This document shows positions 32,225 to 40,731 of a stretch of 64,000 nt of DNA, in pieces (position 1 is the first letter of the stretch; every line of letters starts with the position of its first letter). The translations under genes and the position numbers were made by a program. The notes under the pieces were generated by a model. The model saw only the letters and a list, made by a program, of their open reading frames with translations. It made no database searches and was not told where the DNA came from. The stretch lies in NCBI GenBank assembly GCA_002842035.1, contig PHBP01000009.1, positions 1 to 64,000 on the forward strand, given 5' to 3'. This DNA comes from Candidatus Cloacimonetes bacterium HGW-Cloacimonetes-2 (lineage in GTDB: Bacteria > Cloacimonadota > Cloacimonadia > Cloacimonadales > Cloacimonadaceae).

Positions 32225-32475
32225 ATTAACTCCATCAGTCTCGAGTTCAAATTCAGGTTGTCCTCAACACATCGAATCAACTGCTAAATTAGTGTACAAT
32301 CTTATGATAATCTGGTGGAGCTGGAGAGGCAAATATTTTTTATTGAGGGGCAAGCTGCATTTTGTTGAAATTGTTCACTATTCCGAATATCTGCTCGGCA
32401 GTAATATCCTGTTATAATGGACTTTAGCCCTACGGGATGCTGTTCTTTATGGAGGAGATGCTATCTAATAGACCG
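32225..32475. other. intergenic spacer
   Basis: The upstream region of the 941-residue surface gene (about 250 bases on the minus strand). I see no confident promoter boxes, hairpin with a T-run or small gene in it. Confidence 0.3.
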
Positions 32476-32889
32476 CTAAAATACCTTGCGGGTATAGATC
32501 GAGACTTCCGCTCTGGCGGGAATTTCTCCTTCCTCCAGGCTGCGGTTCAGTTTATCCAGCATCTTGGTATAGCGCTGTAAAGATTTTGCCGGAAACTCTG
32601 CCATATACATCGCGCTGGCAAGCTCCGCTCCCTTGGCATCATAGACCCGTACCAGAATCCTGAGTTCCTGATCTTTGGACAAGCGATTCTCAACCTGATA
32701 GCTGAGCTCGATGAACTGGCTACCGCTGTTTTCGATCCTGATATCGCTGATCAATACCTGCTCTGTGATCTTTCTTTGGCTGCTGTTATTGAGCCAGATA
32801 CCAAAACCTATTGCCAGCAGGGCAAGGATCAGCAAGCTATCTTTGAGCTTGTACTTCCTGGGGAATTCCATTCTATCGAATACAGGCAT
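32476..32889 (-). CDS. small single-pass envelope protein
   Basis: 137 residues. One helix (SLLILALLAIGFGIWL) near residue 20-36, then an extracytoplasmic beta-rich domain ('ISDIRIENSGSQFIELSYQVEN', 'LRILVRVYDAKGAELASAMY') that looks like an immunoglobulin-like DUF/FxLYD-type fold, ending with a charged helix. No catalytic residues seen. It is the third gene of the unit starting at 35474 (9 bases after the Wzi-like gene), so it probably helps that outer-membrane protein. Start ATG 32889 with AAGGAT upstream. Family not recognised. Confidence 0.7.
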   Translation of the reverse strand: MPVFDRMEFPRKYKLKDSLLILALLAIGFGIWLNNSSQRKITEQVLISDIRIENSGSQFIELSYQVENRLSKDQELRILVRVYDAKGAELASAMYMAEFPAKSLQRYTKMLDKLNRSLEEGEIPARAEVSIYTRKVF

Positions 32890-32898
32890 TTCTATCCT

Positions 32899-34521
32899 TT
32901 AATATCTGAATTGCCAGGCGAGGCTGTAGCGATCCGGCATTTGATCGGACAAGCACATCGCAAGCAGTAGTTTGTGATGAGATAAGAGGTCTATCTTGAG
33001 GCTGGATGAGAGAGTGTAATAATCCTGCACAGTGCCCTGGAACCAGTCTGCCTCACCCTCTGATTGCTGATTACCCGAGAAGGCATCCAGATAGTTCGTT
33101 TGCCAGGAGGAGCCAAAACTGCCCTGACGCACCTTGGAAAAAGCTGTTACCAGCCCCAGGTGACGCATCAACGGCAAATACAGCTCGATACTGATATCAA
33201 CCAGGTTTGATCCCTTGGCATAGCCCAGAGGACGCTGATCGTGGGAATACATCGTATGATTCATATAATGTGTATAGGTAAAGGGACGCACCGCCGTGAT
33301 TTCCGCACTGAGCTGAGGCAGATCTCCGCTTTCCCAGAGCCGGGGCAGCAGAGTGCTAAATCCCGTCTTCACAGCGTACTTATTGCCCCACCAGTTCGTA
33401 AAGAGCTTACTATAGCTCATCTCGTCCAATGCTCCCTGTAAATATAACAGCAAGCCGGGACGCATTTCCCACGAAGCTCCAGCATAGATCAGGACGTTGT
33501 CACGATCCCTGAGGTTATGCTCGATAGCTCGCCAGAAAGCAGCAGGCAACAGGTAGTTCAAATCCCAGTTGCGATTGCCATAGACTACAGTCTCCCCGGC
33601 ATAAATATCCAGCCGGTCGCCGGGCAGATAGCTGATCTGGTGCAGCGCCAGATATTTATCCGGATAGTTCTTGGCATTGAGTGCTGCATTATCGTAGATG
33701 CTATAGGTCGAATCCGCCTGTAAAGTTGCATTGAGCAGAGAGATGCGAAATTCTCCCAGCCTCGCTTCAGCAAGCAGATAGCCGTAGTCGTTGACCTTGT
33801 CAGAAAGGATTATACTGCCGGAGATATTGTTGCCTATGGTGTATTTACCCCTACCCAGAGAAACTGAGAGGATGCGATCCCGATAGTTGAGATCGGCGGT
33901 GGCGTTATCAAGGCTGATGCGCTCCGAATGCGTGCTGCTCCAGCTATCGATCAGGGGATCCTGAGCCGCAGAAGCCTGATCACCAAAGTACTCCCCGCTC
34001 CACCAGCCGGTATTGAGGCTGATATTATCGTTTATGCGGGCATTGATGATCCAGCCCTTGTATAAAAAGCCATAATCCCCATCGGGTGTGAAATCCTGCT
34101 CATAACCGGCAAGAAAGCGGAAACTGGAGCGGAAATCATACTTGAGAGTGGAGAAGTTGTAGCGGAACATATCCCGTCTGCGCGGTACAAAGTCTGTCCA
34201 ATTGCTCTCGATGGTGGGCGGGTAGTAAAGCAGGATCTGATCCCCCCTTATCTCAGGCTGTTCCGGCTGCAGGCTAAGGGCTTCCAGTACTGCGTCTGCG
34301 AAGGATTTCGGACCGATAAAGGGTAGCTCAAGCCCCGGTCTATCGGAGGGGAGGGATTGAATTTCTAGCTCCAAAGTATCATCCAAAAGACTGCTTTGAA
34401 GCCTGCTCTTTAGGCTTGGCGCAAAGGCACTGGGGTAAAGGAGCGGACTGCTTGCCAGGCAGGCGACCGAGCTCAAAACAAGGATGAGTAGAAGGGGAAA
34501 GCTCTTCAAGGCCAGCCTCAT
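32899..34521 (-). CDS. Wzi-like outer-membrane beta-barrel (capsule assembly family)
   Basis: 540 residues with signal peptide (SFPLLLILVLSSVACLASS). After a linker of about 100 residues comes an alternating amphipathic, aromatic-rich barrel: 'YNFSTLKYDFRSSFRFLAGYEQDF', 'YGFLYKGWIINARINDNIS', 'ISLNTGWWSGEYFGDQ', 'LSVSLGRGKYTIGNNISGSIIL'. The 'GRGKYTIGNN' segment and the later 'FWRAIEHNLRDRDNVLIYAG' resemble the Wzi family, which anchors capsule at the surface. It ends in Phe-Arg-Tyr, close to a usual aromatic barrel end. The start overlaps the stop of the AMIN/HTH gene by 4 bases. Confidence 0.75.
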   Translation of the reverse strand: MRLALKSFPLLLILVLSSVACLASSPLLYPSAFAPSLKSRLQSSLLDDTLELEIQSLPSDRPGLELPFIGPKSFADAVLEALSLQPEQPEIRGDQILLYYPPTIESNWTDFVPRRRDMFRYNFSTLKYDFRSSFRFLAGYEQDFTPDGDYGFLYKGWIINARINDNISLNTGWWSGEYFGDQASAAQDPLIDSWSSTHSERISLDNATADLNYRDRILSVSLGRGKYTIGNNISGSIILSDKVNDYGYLLAEARLGEFRISLLNATLQADSTYSIYDNAALNAKNYPDKYLALHQISYLPGDRLDIYAGETVVYGNRNWDLNYLLPAAFWRAIEHNLRDRDNVLIYAGASWEMRPGLLLYLQGALDEMSYSKLFTNWWGNKYAVKTGFSTLLPRLWESGDLPQLSAEITAVRPFTYTHYMNHTMYSHDQRPLGYAKGSNLVDISIELYLPLMRHLGLVTAFSKVRQGSFGSSWQTNYLDAFSGNQQSEGEADWFQGTVQDYYTLSSSLKIDLLSHHKLLLAMCLSDQMPDRYSLAWQFRY

Positions 34522-35474
34522 CCGCGATCGGTAAATTGAGCGCTGCTGACGATGTTTTCGATCTCTTTGAGCGGGATCTTCATCTCGCGGGAAATCTGAC
34601 GGGCTGTCCAGCCTTCGCCTAGGAGTTTCATCACCATTCTGGACTTCGTCTCGCTATCCATAATCAGGGTCGCGCCATCCAGCCCCAGATCGGCTTTCTT
34701 TGCCTTGAGCGGCTTCTCTTTCAGCGGCTTGGGAGCTTTGGGCTCTTTCATTTTGAGAGGCTTGGCTTCCTTGATTTTTTTGGGCTTTACTTTCTTTTCC
34801 CGGGGAACCGGTGTCATAAGCTTTTTGACAGACTGCCAAAAGGATTTTGGCAATATCAAAAGCAGAGCCAGCAGAAGAGCAATCAGCAGAGCAGCCAGAT
34901 ATAGATAGGGATTGGCTTTGATGGCTTGGCGCAGGTTTTGCATAAAGGGAATAGGGGTGGGTTTGAAAGCAGGTATTGCCGGTGCTTTGGGAGCAGGGGG
35001 GCGGATAGTGTCACCGGTGGCAAGCTCGGGAGCCTCTTGCGGCGTGGACTGGGGCTGCACTGGTTCCGCAGGCTTGGGCTTTGGACTCGTAGTCACAGGG
35101 CTAGGCGGAAGAGCCGGATTGACTATATCGATCTGGATGATATTGCCGATCTGCCGGTGGGTCACTCTGTAGGAATCCATCGTGCGGATGCTGATCACGC
35201 TGCCGTTGTCATCTGCCATCATACTGATATTATCGATGATGAAGCTGAGGCGGCGGTAATTTGCCCGCTCGATGCCCAGCCTGGTATCAGGTAGCTCGAT
35301 CATTGCAAACTTTCCGCTGGCAGTCATCTGGTATGGTACAGGCTCAGTGAGCCGGATCGTGACTCTGGATGAGGATTTTTGGCTATCTATGGCATCCACC
35401 GAAAGCACGGTCGCAGTTCCGGCGCATGCCGCATACAGACAGATAGTGACAATCACAAGTATTACTCGCTTCAT
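34518..35474 (-). CDS. envelope protein with AMIN-like domain, Pro-rich linker, membrane helix and cytosolic HTH-like tail
   Basis: 318 residues from ATG 35474 (GGGAGC upstream). Signal peptide VILVIVTICLYAACAG. Residues about 22-120 resemble an AMIN-like beta domain ('SSRVTIRLTEPVPYQMTASG', 'NYRRLSFIIDNIS', 'QIGNIIQIDIVNPALPP'), then a Pro-rich stretch (about 120-165), a helix (LYLAALLIALLLALLLIL) near 186-203, a Lys/Pro-rich cytosolic segment made of KPLK/KEAKP-type units, and a C-terminal helix-turn-helix-like end ('MKLLGEGWTARQISREMKIP'). The combination suggests an envelope sensor whose inner end may touch DNA or RNA polymerase. No proven homolog known to me. It is the first gene of a unit with the Wzi-like barrel. 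Confidence 0.72.
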   Translation of the reverse strand: MKRVILVIVTICLYAACAGTATVLSVDAIDSQKSSSRVTIRLTEPVPYQMTASGKFAMIELPDTRLGIERANYRRLSFIIDNISMMADDNGSVISIRTMDSYRVTHRQIGNIIQIDIVNPALPPSPVTTSPKPKPAEPVQPQSTPQEAPELATGDTIRPPAPKAPAIPAFKPTPIPFMQNLRQAIKANPYLYLAALLIALLLALLLILPKSFWQSVKKLMTPVPREKKVKPKKIKEAKPLKMKEPKAPKPLKEKPLKAKKADLGLDGATLIMDSETKSRMVMKLLGEGWTARQISREMKIPLKEIENIVSSAQFTDRG

Positions 35475-35623
35475 TATAGCTCCCAATTACTTGAAGGTTG
35501 CAGCCAGTAAAAAATGCTACAGCTTCCAGTTCGAGCGCTTTGGGCTTTCCGTCAAGTCTTTTCTGTTTTAGTAGGCTATCCCGGCTGCTCGTAGTGCACT
35601 GCCCTCATCACTCCGATATCACC

Positions 35624-35700
35624 AGCAGATCAAGCCGAAATCACCTCGAACCGCGTTCGACTTGATTTGCTCTTGAATTGCTCTTGATATGCTTTAGACT
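35624..35700. repeat. repeat family B, copy 2 (degenerate)
   Basis: Right part: TTCGACTTGATTTGCTCTTG at 35656-35675, then two further 11-bp units (35679, 35690), the last degenerate. Left arm 35624-35650 is its imperfect reverse complement (20 of 27 positions). It matches copy 1 at 15803-15886 in both the TTCGACTTGATTTGCTCTTG core and the inverted-repeat layout. It sits in the divergent spacer between the AMIN/HTH gene and rplU; the rest of that spacer (35475-35839) shows only a TTGACA at 35779-35784, a possible -35 box for rplU. Confidence 0.88.
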
Positions 35701-35839
35701 ACCAGGATAATTGCTGGATGCTCCCTGATTCCGATCTGTCTGCAAAGCATCTATGCGGAGTTAATAAAATCTTTGTGCTTGACAGATAGGGGGATATGAA
35801 AAAGTGTGACCGTCTAAGACAAATCTACAAGGAGAAAAG

Positions 35840-36154
35840 ATGTACGCCATCGTAGAAATTAAAGGATTTCAGTTCAGGGCTGAAAAAAACGCAGTGCTTC
35901 GCGTTCCCTTGCTGAATACGGCGGAAGCTGGTCAAGCTCTCGAGTTTGATCGTGTCTTGCTCGTTCGCTCCGGCGACGAAATCAAGATTGGCACCCCCGT
36001 AGTCGAAGGCGCGAAGGTCCTCGCCAATGTCGTGGAACACGGCAAAGGCAAAAAGCTGGTGATATTCCACAGCAAGAAAAGAAAAGGTTACCGAGTAAAG
36101 AAAGGTTACCGCGAGCAATTTACCAATATAATCGTGACTGATATTCAGGCATAA
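35840..36154 (+). CDS. rplU: 50S ribosomal protein L21
   Basis: 104 residues, normal length. [20 protein letters not shown] is the family opening, with the late RNA-binding '[19 protein letters not shown]'-like stretch (here [19 protein letters not shown]). It binds 23S rRNA near L20. Ribosome site AAGGAG. Followed 11 bases later by rpmA, the standard pair. Confidence 0.98.
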   Translation: MYAIVEIKGFQFRAEKNAVLRVPLLNTAEAGQALEFDRVLLVRSGDEIKIGTPVVEGAKVLANVVEHGKGKKLVIFHSKKRKGYRVKKGYREQFTNIIVTDIQA

Positions 36155-36165
36155 GAGAGGATATA

Positions 36166-36423
36166 ATGGCACATAAGAAAGGTGTTGGAAGTAGTCGTAA
36201 CGGCAGGGATAGCAATCCCAAATACCGTGGCGTAAAGAAACACGCCGCCCAAGTCGTGATCGCCGGAAATATCATCGTACGCCAGAAGGGAACCAAGTTT
36301 CACCCCGGTAACAACGTTGGAATGGGCAGAGATTTCACTCTGTTTAGCTTAGTTGACGGCAATGTGAAATTTGAGACCAAGAAAGACGGCAAGAAGTTCG
36401 TCAGCGTGATACCCAGCGAATAA
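36166..36423 (+). CDS. rpmA: 50S ribosomal protein L27
   Basis: 85 residues. The N-terminus [19 protein letters not shown] reaches the peptidyl-transferase centre in the family, and '[20 protein letters not shown]' is conserved. There is no cleavable extension of the Firmicutes type. Downstream a terminator at 36456-36485 ends the rplU-rpmA unit. Confidence 0.98.
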   Translation: MAHKKGVGSSRNGRDSNPKYRGVKKHAAQVVIAGNIIVRQKGTKFHPGNNVGMGRDFTLFSLVDGNVKFETKKDGKKFVSVIPSE

Positions 36424-36455
36424 GTAGCAAGCCCCTTGGGGCTAAAGAGATATAA

Positions 36456-36485
36456 AGCCTGTGCGCGCAAGCGGCAGGCTTTTTT
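36456..36485 (+). terminator. rho-independent terminator of rplU-rpmA
   Basis: AGCCTG (36456-36461) and CAGGCT (36475-36480) with an inner CGC/GCG pair form the stem, followed by TTTTT. A second short hairpin (GCCCCTTGGGGC) lies at 36431-36442, just after the stop. Confidence 0.9.
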
Positions 36486-36587
36486 GTTTGGGCTGATAGT
36501 TGGTAGGCTGTTGCGGGTGGCAAGGCTAGTAAAAATAACTGTGGAAAGAGCTTGACAGCTGGTGCAGATGCGCAAGAAGTGCGAGAA

Positions 36588-37088
36588 ATGAAGAAATCCA
36601 GATTACTCAATTGTGAAATCAGGCGTCACAGGCAGCCGGAAGCCGCCATGTGCGCGGTCTGTCCGCGTTTAAAGCGCTGCCGGGTCTTCCCGATTTGGTA
36701 TCGCACTCACAAACGCGAGTATCTGGATTTTGTAAGCCAAATCACCACAAAATTCCCAGAAAAATATACAATGGAGGTAATCTTCATGGCAGAAAAGCAG
36801 AACTTCGTCCAAATCGTGGACAATCAGAGCGGTAAGATCGAAAAGATCATCAACCTCTCCGAGATCGAAGCCATGACCGCTGAGGAGAAGCTTGCGCTCT
36901 CCCGCAACAAAAGCCTGTTTATCGTAACCCACCGTCTGGAGCCCGTCGTCAAGATCGAGCTCAAGAAGACGGTCGTAAACCACGAAATCGTTTTCGCAGG
37001 GGACAAAGAACCGGTCGCAGAGCCCATAACCCCGATCGAAGAGGCTCCCCCGGTCAAGACTCCCAAAGGCCGTAAAGGCAAGAGCTAA
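36588..37088 (+). CDS. small hypothetical protein with Cys-rich N-terminal part
   Basis: 166 residues from ATG 36588; a shorter form from ATG 36786 (100 residues, MAEKQNFVQIVDNQS) has the best ribosome site, GGAGG 7-8 bases upstream. The extra N-terminal part looks coding (MCAVCPRLKRCRVFPIWYR; three Cys suggest a metal site), so two starts may both be used. The core 'KIEKIINLSEIEAMTAEEKL' and 'NKSLFIVTHRLEPVVKIELK' is beta-rich, and the tail is Pro/Lys rich. Family not recognised. A TTGACAG at 36553 may be a -35 box. Confidence 0.6.
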   Translation: MKKSRLLNCEIRRHRQPEAAMCAVCPRLKRCRVFPIWYRTHKREYLDFVSQITTKFPEKYTMEVIFMAEKQNFVQIVDNQSGKIEKIINLSEIEAMTAEEKLALSRNKSLFIVTHRLEPVVKIELKKTVVNHEIVFAGDKEPVAEPITPIEEAPPVKTPKGRKGKS

Positions 37089-37200
37089 AAAAGAGTTTTA
37101 CAAAAATAGCCTTTTTGAAAAAGTGGCTCAAAATCACGGGATCTGTCCCACATAGTATAATAGGGGGACACTGTGTCACCCGCATTGATAAGGAGATATT

Positions 37201-37563
37201 ATGTTCAGACTCGCAGATCATCATCTGGAAGCAGCCCAGAAAATAGCTGTTACAAACCGCAAAAAGAAGCGTTGCGATGAATGCTACGACCGTGGCTGGA
37301 TCGGCCTTACGGAGCAAAACCTCTTGGTGTTGTGCACCCGTTGCGTCGATATGGAAAAAGCTATGGACGCCTGGAAGGAATACGTCAGCGGTCACGAAGA
37401 CCTCAAAGAACACTTTGCGGAGCTTTTTGAAGAGAAAGAAGTGGAAACCGAACACACAGAGACGGAAAAGCACAATATCCACGATATGAAGAAAGCTAAA
37501 CCTGCTAATATGCCAAACTTTACGCCCGGTATGAAGCGTACCGGCAGAGCCAAGAAAATCTGA
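37201..37563 (+). CDS. small zinc-finger-like hypothetical protein
   Basis: 120 residues with a strong ribosome site (AAGGAG, 7 bases). 'KKRCDECYDRGWIGLTEQNLLVLCTRC' supplies a CxxC ... CxxC set (C25, C28 and C46, C49 approximately) consistent with a zinc ribbon. The second half is acidic (ELFEEKEVETEHTETEK) then basic (PGMKRTGRAKKI). It lies 20 bases ahead of ileS and probably shares its transcript. Function unknown. Confidence 0.75.
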   Translation: MFRLADHHLEAAQKIAVTNRKKKRCDECYDRGWIGLTEQNLLVLCTRCVDMEKAMDAWKEYVSGHEDLKEHFAELFEEKEVETEHTETEKHNIHDMKKAKPANMPNFTPGMKRTGRAKKI

Positions 37564-37583
37564 GGAAGCGTAATAAACGAAAG

Positions 37584-40500
37584 ATGTATAAGACAATAGA
37601 CCTCAAAGAAAGCCCCAGACACCTGGAATCTCGTATCCGTGCTTACTGGGAAAAGCACGATCTGGCAGAGAAAAGCATCAAGATCAGAGAAGGCGAAGCT
37701 CAATTCGTCTTTTACGAAGGTCCTCCCACCGCCAATGGCAAGCCCGGCATTCACCACGTGATGGCTCGCACCTTGAAGGATGCAGTCTGCCGTTATAAGA
37801 CTATGACCGGCTATCAGGTTAAACGCAAAGCCGGCTGGGATACTCACGGATTGCCCGTCGAAATCGAAGTAGAGAAACAGCTCGGACTGGAAGATAAGAA
37901 AGCCATCGAAGAATATGGCATCGAGAAGTTCTGCGTCGCCTGCAAAGAATCAGTCTGGAGCTACCTCGATCTCTGGCAGGAAATGACTCGCCTGATGGGC
38001 TATTGGATAGACCTGGAAAATCCCTATGTGACTCTGCATAATGACTATATCGAATCCGTCTGGTGGATACTCAATGATTTCTTTGAGCGAGATCTGATCT
38101 ATAAAGCGCACAAGATTGTGCCCTATTGCCCCTCCTGTGGGACTCCGCTTTCTTCACACGAAGTGGCGCAAGGCTACAAAGACGTCGAGGATCCCTCCGT
38201 CTATGTGAAGTTCAGATGCCTCGATGAGGATAATACTTTCTACCTAGCCTGGACTACTACGCCCTGGACTCTGATCTCCAATGTGGCTCTGGCTGTAAAT
38301 CCTGACGAGATATACGTCAAGGTGTTGCATCAGGGGCAAAATCTGATCCTTGCCAAGGCCCGCCTGGAAGTCCTCGGTGAGGATTACGAGATAGTCTCAG
38401 AGTTTATAGGCAAGAGCCTCGAACGCAGGGAATATGAGCCGCTCTTTAGCTTTGTGCCGGTCGAGAAAAAGGCGTGGTACATCGGGCTGGCGGATTACGT
38501 CTCAATGAGTGATGGCACAGGGATTGTGCATACAGCTCCGGCATTTGGTCAGGACGACTACAGCCTCGGAATGAAGTATGATCTGCCCTTTGTGCAGCCG
38601 GTTGATAATGCCGGTAAATTCATCTCCCTGGTAGAACCCTGGGCAGGACAATTTGTCAAAGCTGCAGACAAGGATATCATACGTCACCTGAAAGAAAGCG
38701 GTGCCCTCTATCGCAGAGAGCAGATCAAACACAGCTATCCGCACTGCTGGCGTTGCACCAGTCCTCTGATATATTACGCACGTGAAAGCTGGTATATCCG
38801 CACCTCAGGCTTTAAGCAGCAGCTACTGGATAATAACAGCAAGATTGCCTGGTATCCGAGCTTTGTGGGTGAGAAGCGCTTTGGCGAGTGGCTCGAGAAC
38901 AATGTTGACTGGGCACTTTCACGCGACCGTTTCTGGGGGACTCCGCTCAATATCTGGGTCTGCTCCGATTGCGGACACAAGAGCTCCATCGGCTCCATCG
39001 AAGAACTGCGCAAGCGTGGTAAACTCACAGACGGCAACGAAGTTCCTGCTGATATCGAGTTGCACAGGCCATATATCGATAATGTCGAGCTGACTTGCGA
39101 CAAGTGCAGCTCCAGGATGCAACGCACCAGCGAAGTCATAGACTGCTGGTTTGATAGCGGCTCAATGCCCTTTGCGCAGTGGCACTATCCCTTTGAAAAC
39201 GCAGAGATCTTTGATAAGGAACTCTTCCCGGCTGATTTCATCTCCGAGGGGATAGATCAGACGCGAGGCTGGTTTTACTCTATGCTCACCATCTCCACGA
39301 TCCTGAAAGGCGTCTCCAGCTACAAGAGCTGTCTGGTAAACGACCTTATCCTGGATAAAAACGGCCAAAAGATGAGCAAATCCAAGGGTAATTCGGTCGA
39401 TCCGATCCAGTTGATGCAGGACTACGGTGCTGATGCCATCCGCTGGTACTTGCTCGAGGTCAGCCCTCCCTGGGTGCCGACCCGTTTTGATGTCGAAGGC
39501 GTCAAAGAGATTCTTGGCAAGTTTGTCGGAACTCTCAAGAACGTCTATTCCTTTTACGCAACCTACGCCAATATAGATGGTTTTGATGCCAATAACTATC
39601 CCAAAGACAGCCTGCGCACAGCCGAGATAGATCGCTGGATCATCTCCCGCTTGCAGAGCTTGATTATCGACAGCACCGCCTGGATGGAGACCTATGACTT
39701 TACCAAGGCAGTCCGTGCGATCCAGGACTTTGTGATCGACGAGCTCTCAAACTGGTATGTACGCCGTAGCCGCAGGAGATTCTGGGCGATGGAACTCACT
39801 CAGGACAAGATAGATGCGTATCGCACGCTGCAGCTTGTGCTGGTGGAGGTCTGCAAGCTGATCGCACCCATTATGCCTTATCTTGCGGAAGAGCTCTACA
39901 CCAGCCTGACCGGTGAGGAAAGTGTGCACTTGGTGAACTATCCCACTCCTGATAAGAGCCTGATAGACAAGGCTCTGGAGACCGAGATGCAGCTTGTGAT
40001 CGATATAGTTTCCCTGGGTAGAGCAGCCCGCAACGACTGCCAGATCAAGATTCGCCAGCCTCTGGGCACGATGCATCTGCCCATCCGCACTATGGACACT
40101 GTCCAGCGGATGTTTGAGCTAATCCAAGAGGAAGTTAACATCCACAATGTCAATTACATCGCAGAGGATGACGACTTTGTAAATTACGAGCTCAAGCCTC
40201 AGTTCAAGGTTATGGGTCCCAAATATGGCTCCAAGATGCAGCAGATCTCCAAAGCTCTCGCGGCAGCTAAGCCTCAGAATATCTTAAGCGCTTTTGCCGA
40301 TAGCGGCAGCTACAAGCTTTCGCTGGATTCAGAAGAGATCGAGCTGCTCTCCGAGGACATTGCCATCGGCATCAAAGCGCGTGAAGGATACGTCTTCCAG
40401 TCCAAAGGCTCGCTCTTTGTGGCGCTGGATACCGCGCTCACGCCTGAGCTCATCCTGGAAGGTTATGCCCGAGAACTGATCAACAAAATCCAGTTCAATC

Positions 40501-40715
40501 GCAAGGAACAAGGCTTTGAGATAATGGACAAGATTTCCGTGCATTGGGCTGCGGATCACGATATAGCCAAAGCCTTTGCCCTGCACGGCGATTACATAAT
40601 GAGCGAAACCCTCTGCCATCACCTATCAGAAGTGGAAAAGAACGAAGCCCGGATGACTCAGGTTGATATCAACGGCAAGGAAGTCTGGCTTTTGATAAAC
40701 AAGCTAAACGCTTAA
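37584..40715 (+). CDS. ileS: isoleucyl-tRNA synthetase
   Basis: 1043 residues. It charges tRNA-Ile and edits valine. The ATP-binding HIGH-like motif is GIHH (55-58, in PTANGKPGIHH), and KMSKS is at 596-600. The CP1 editing domain spans about 200-400 ('TTTPWTLISNVALAV', 'DGTGIVHTAPAFGQDD'). Two Cys pairs (CSDCGH and CDKCSS) lie in the connective region at about 460-510. The length and the KMSKSKGN context fit the eukaryote-like/type II IleS, found in many anaerobes, which is often mupirocin-insensitive. No T-box leader is visible upstream. The ribosome site is weak. Confidence 0.97.
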   Translation: MYKTIDLKESPRHLESRIRAYWEKHDLAEKSIKIREGEAQFVFYEGPPTANGKPGIHHVMARTLKDAVCRYKTMTGYQVKRKAGWDTHGLPVEIEVEKQLGLEDKKAIEEYGIEKFCVACKESVWSYLDLWQEMTRLMGYWIDLENPYVTLHNDYIESVWWILNDFFERDLIYKAHKIVPYCPSCGTPLSSHEVAQGYKDVEDPSVYVKFRCLDEDNTFYLAWTTTPWTLISNVALAVNPDEIYVKVLHQGQNLILAKARLEVLGEDYEIVSEFIGKSLERREYEPLFSFVPVEKKAWYIGLADYVSMSDGTGIVHTAPAFGQDDYSLGMKYDLPFVQPVDNAGKFISLVEPWAGQFVKAADKDIIRHLKESGALYRREQIKHSYPHCWRCTSPLIYYARESWYIRTSGFKQQLLDNNSKIAWYPSFVGEKRFGEWLENNVDWALSRDRFWGTPLNIWVCSDCGHKSSIGSIEELRKRGKLTDGNEVPADIELHRPYIDNVELTCDKCSSRMQRTSEVIDCWFDSGSMPFAQWHYPFENAEIFDKELFPADFISEGIDQTRGWFYSMLTISTILKGVSSYKSCLVNDLILDKNGQKMSKSKGNSVDPIQLMQDYGADAIRWYLLEVSPPWVPTRFDVEGVKEILGKFVGTLKNVYSFYATYANIDGFDANNYPKDSLRTAEIDRWIISRLQSLIIDSTAWMETYDFTKAVRAIQDFVIDELSNWYVRRSRRRFWAMELTQDKIDAYRTLQLVLVEVCKLIAPIMPYLAEELYTSLTGEESVHLVNYPTPDKSLIDKALETEMQLVIDIVSLGRAARNDCQIKIRQPLGTMHLPIRTMDTVQRMFELIQEEVNIHNVNYIAEDDDFVNYELKPQFKVMGPKYGSKMQQISKALAAAKPQNILSAFADSGSYKLSLDSEEIELLSEDIAIGIKAREGYVFQSKGSLFVALDTALTPELILEGYARELINKIQFNRKEQGFEIMDKISVHWAADHDIAKAFALHGDYIMSETLCHHLSEVEKNEARMTQVDINGKEVWLLINKLNA

Positions 40716-40731
40716 TAACCGGGAGGTTAAG

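Noticed and set aside
37440-37583. T-box leader for ileS
   Set aside because: The upstream bases are coding for the zinc-finger protein; no T-box sequence or terminator stem found.
40299-40622. Antisense frame opposite ileS C-terminus
   Set aside because: Inside a well-conserved synthetase gene; no independent evidence.
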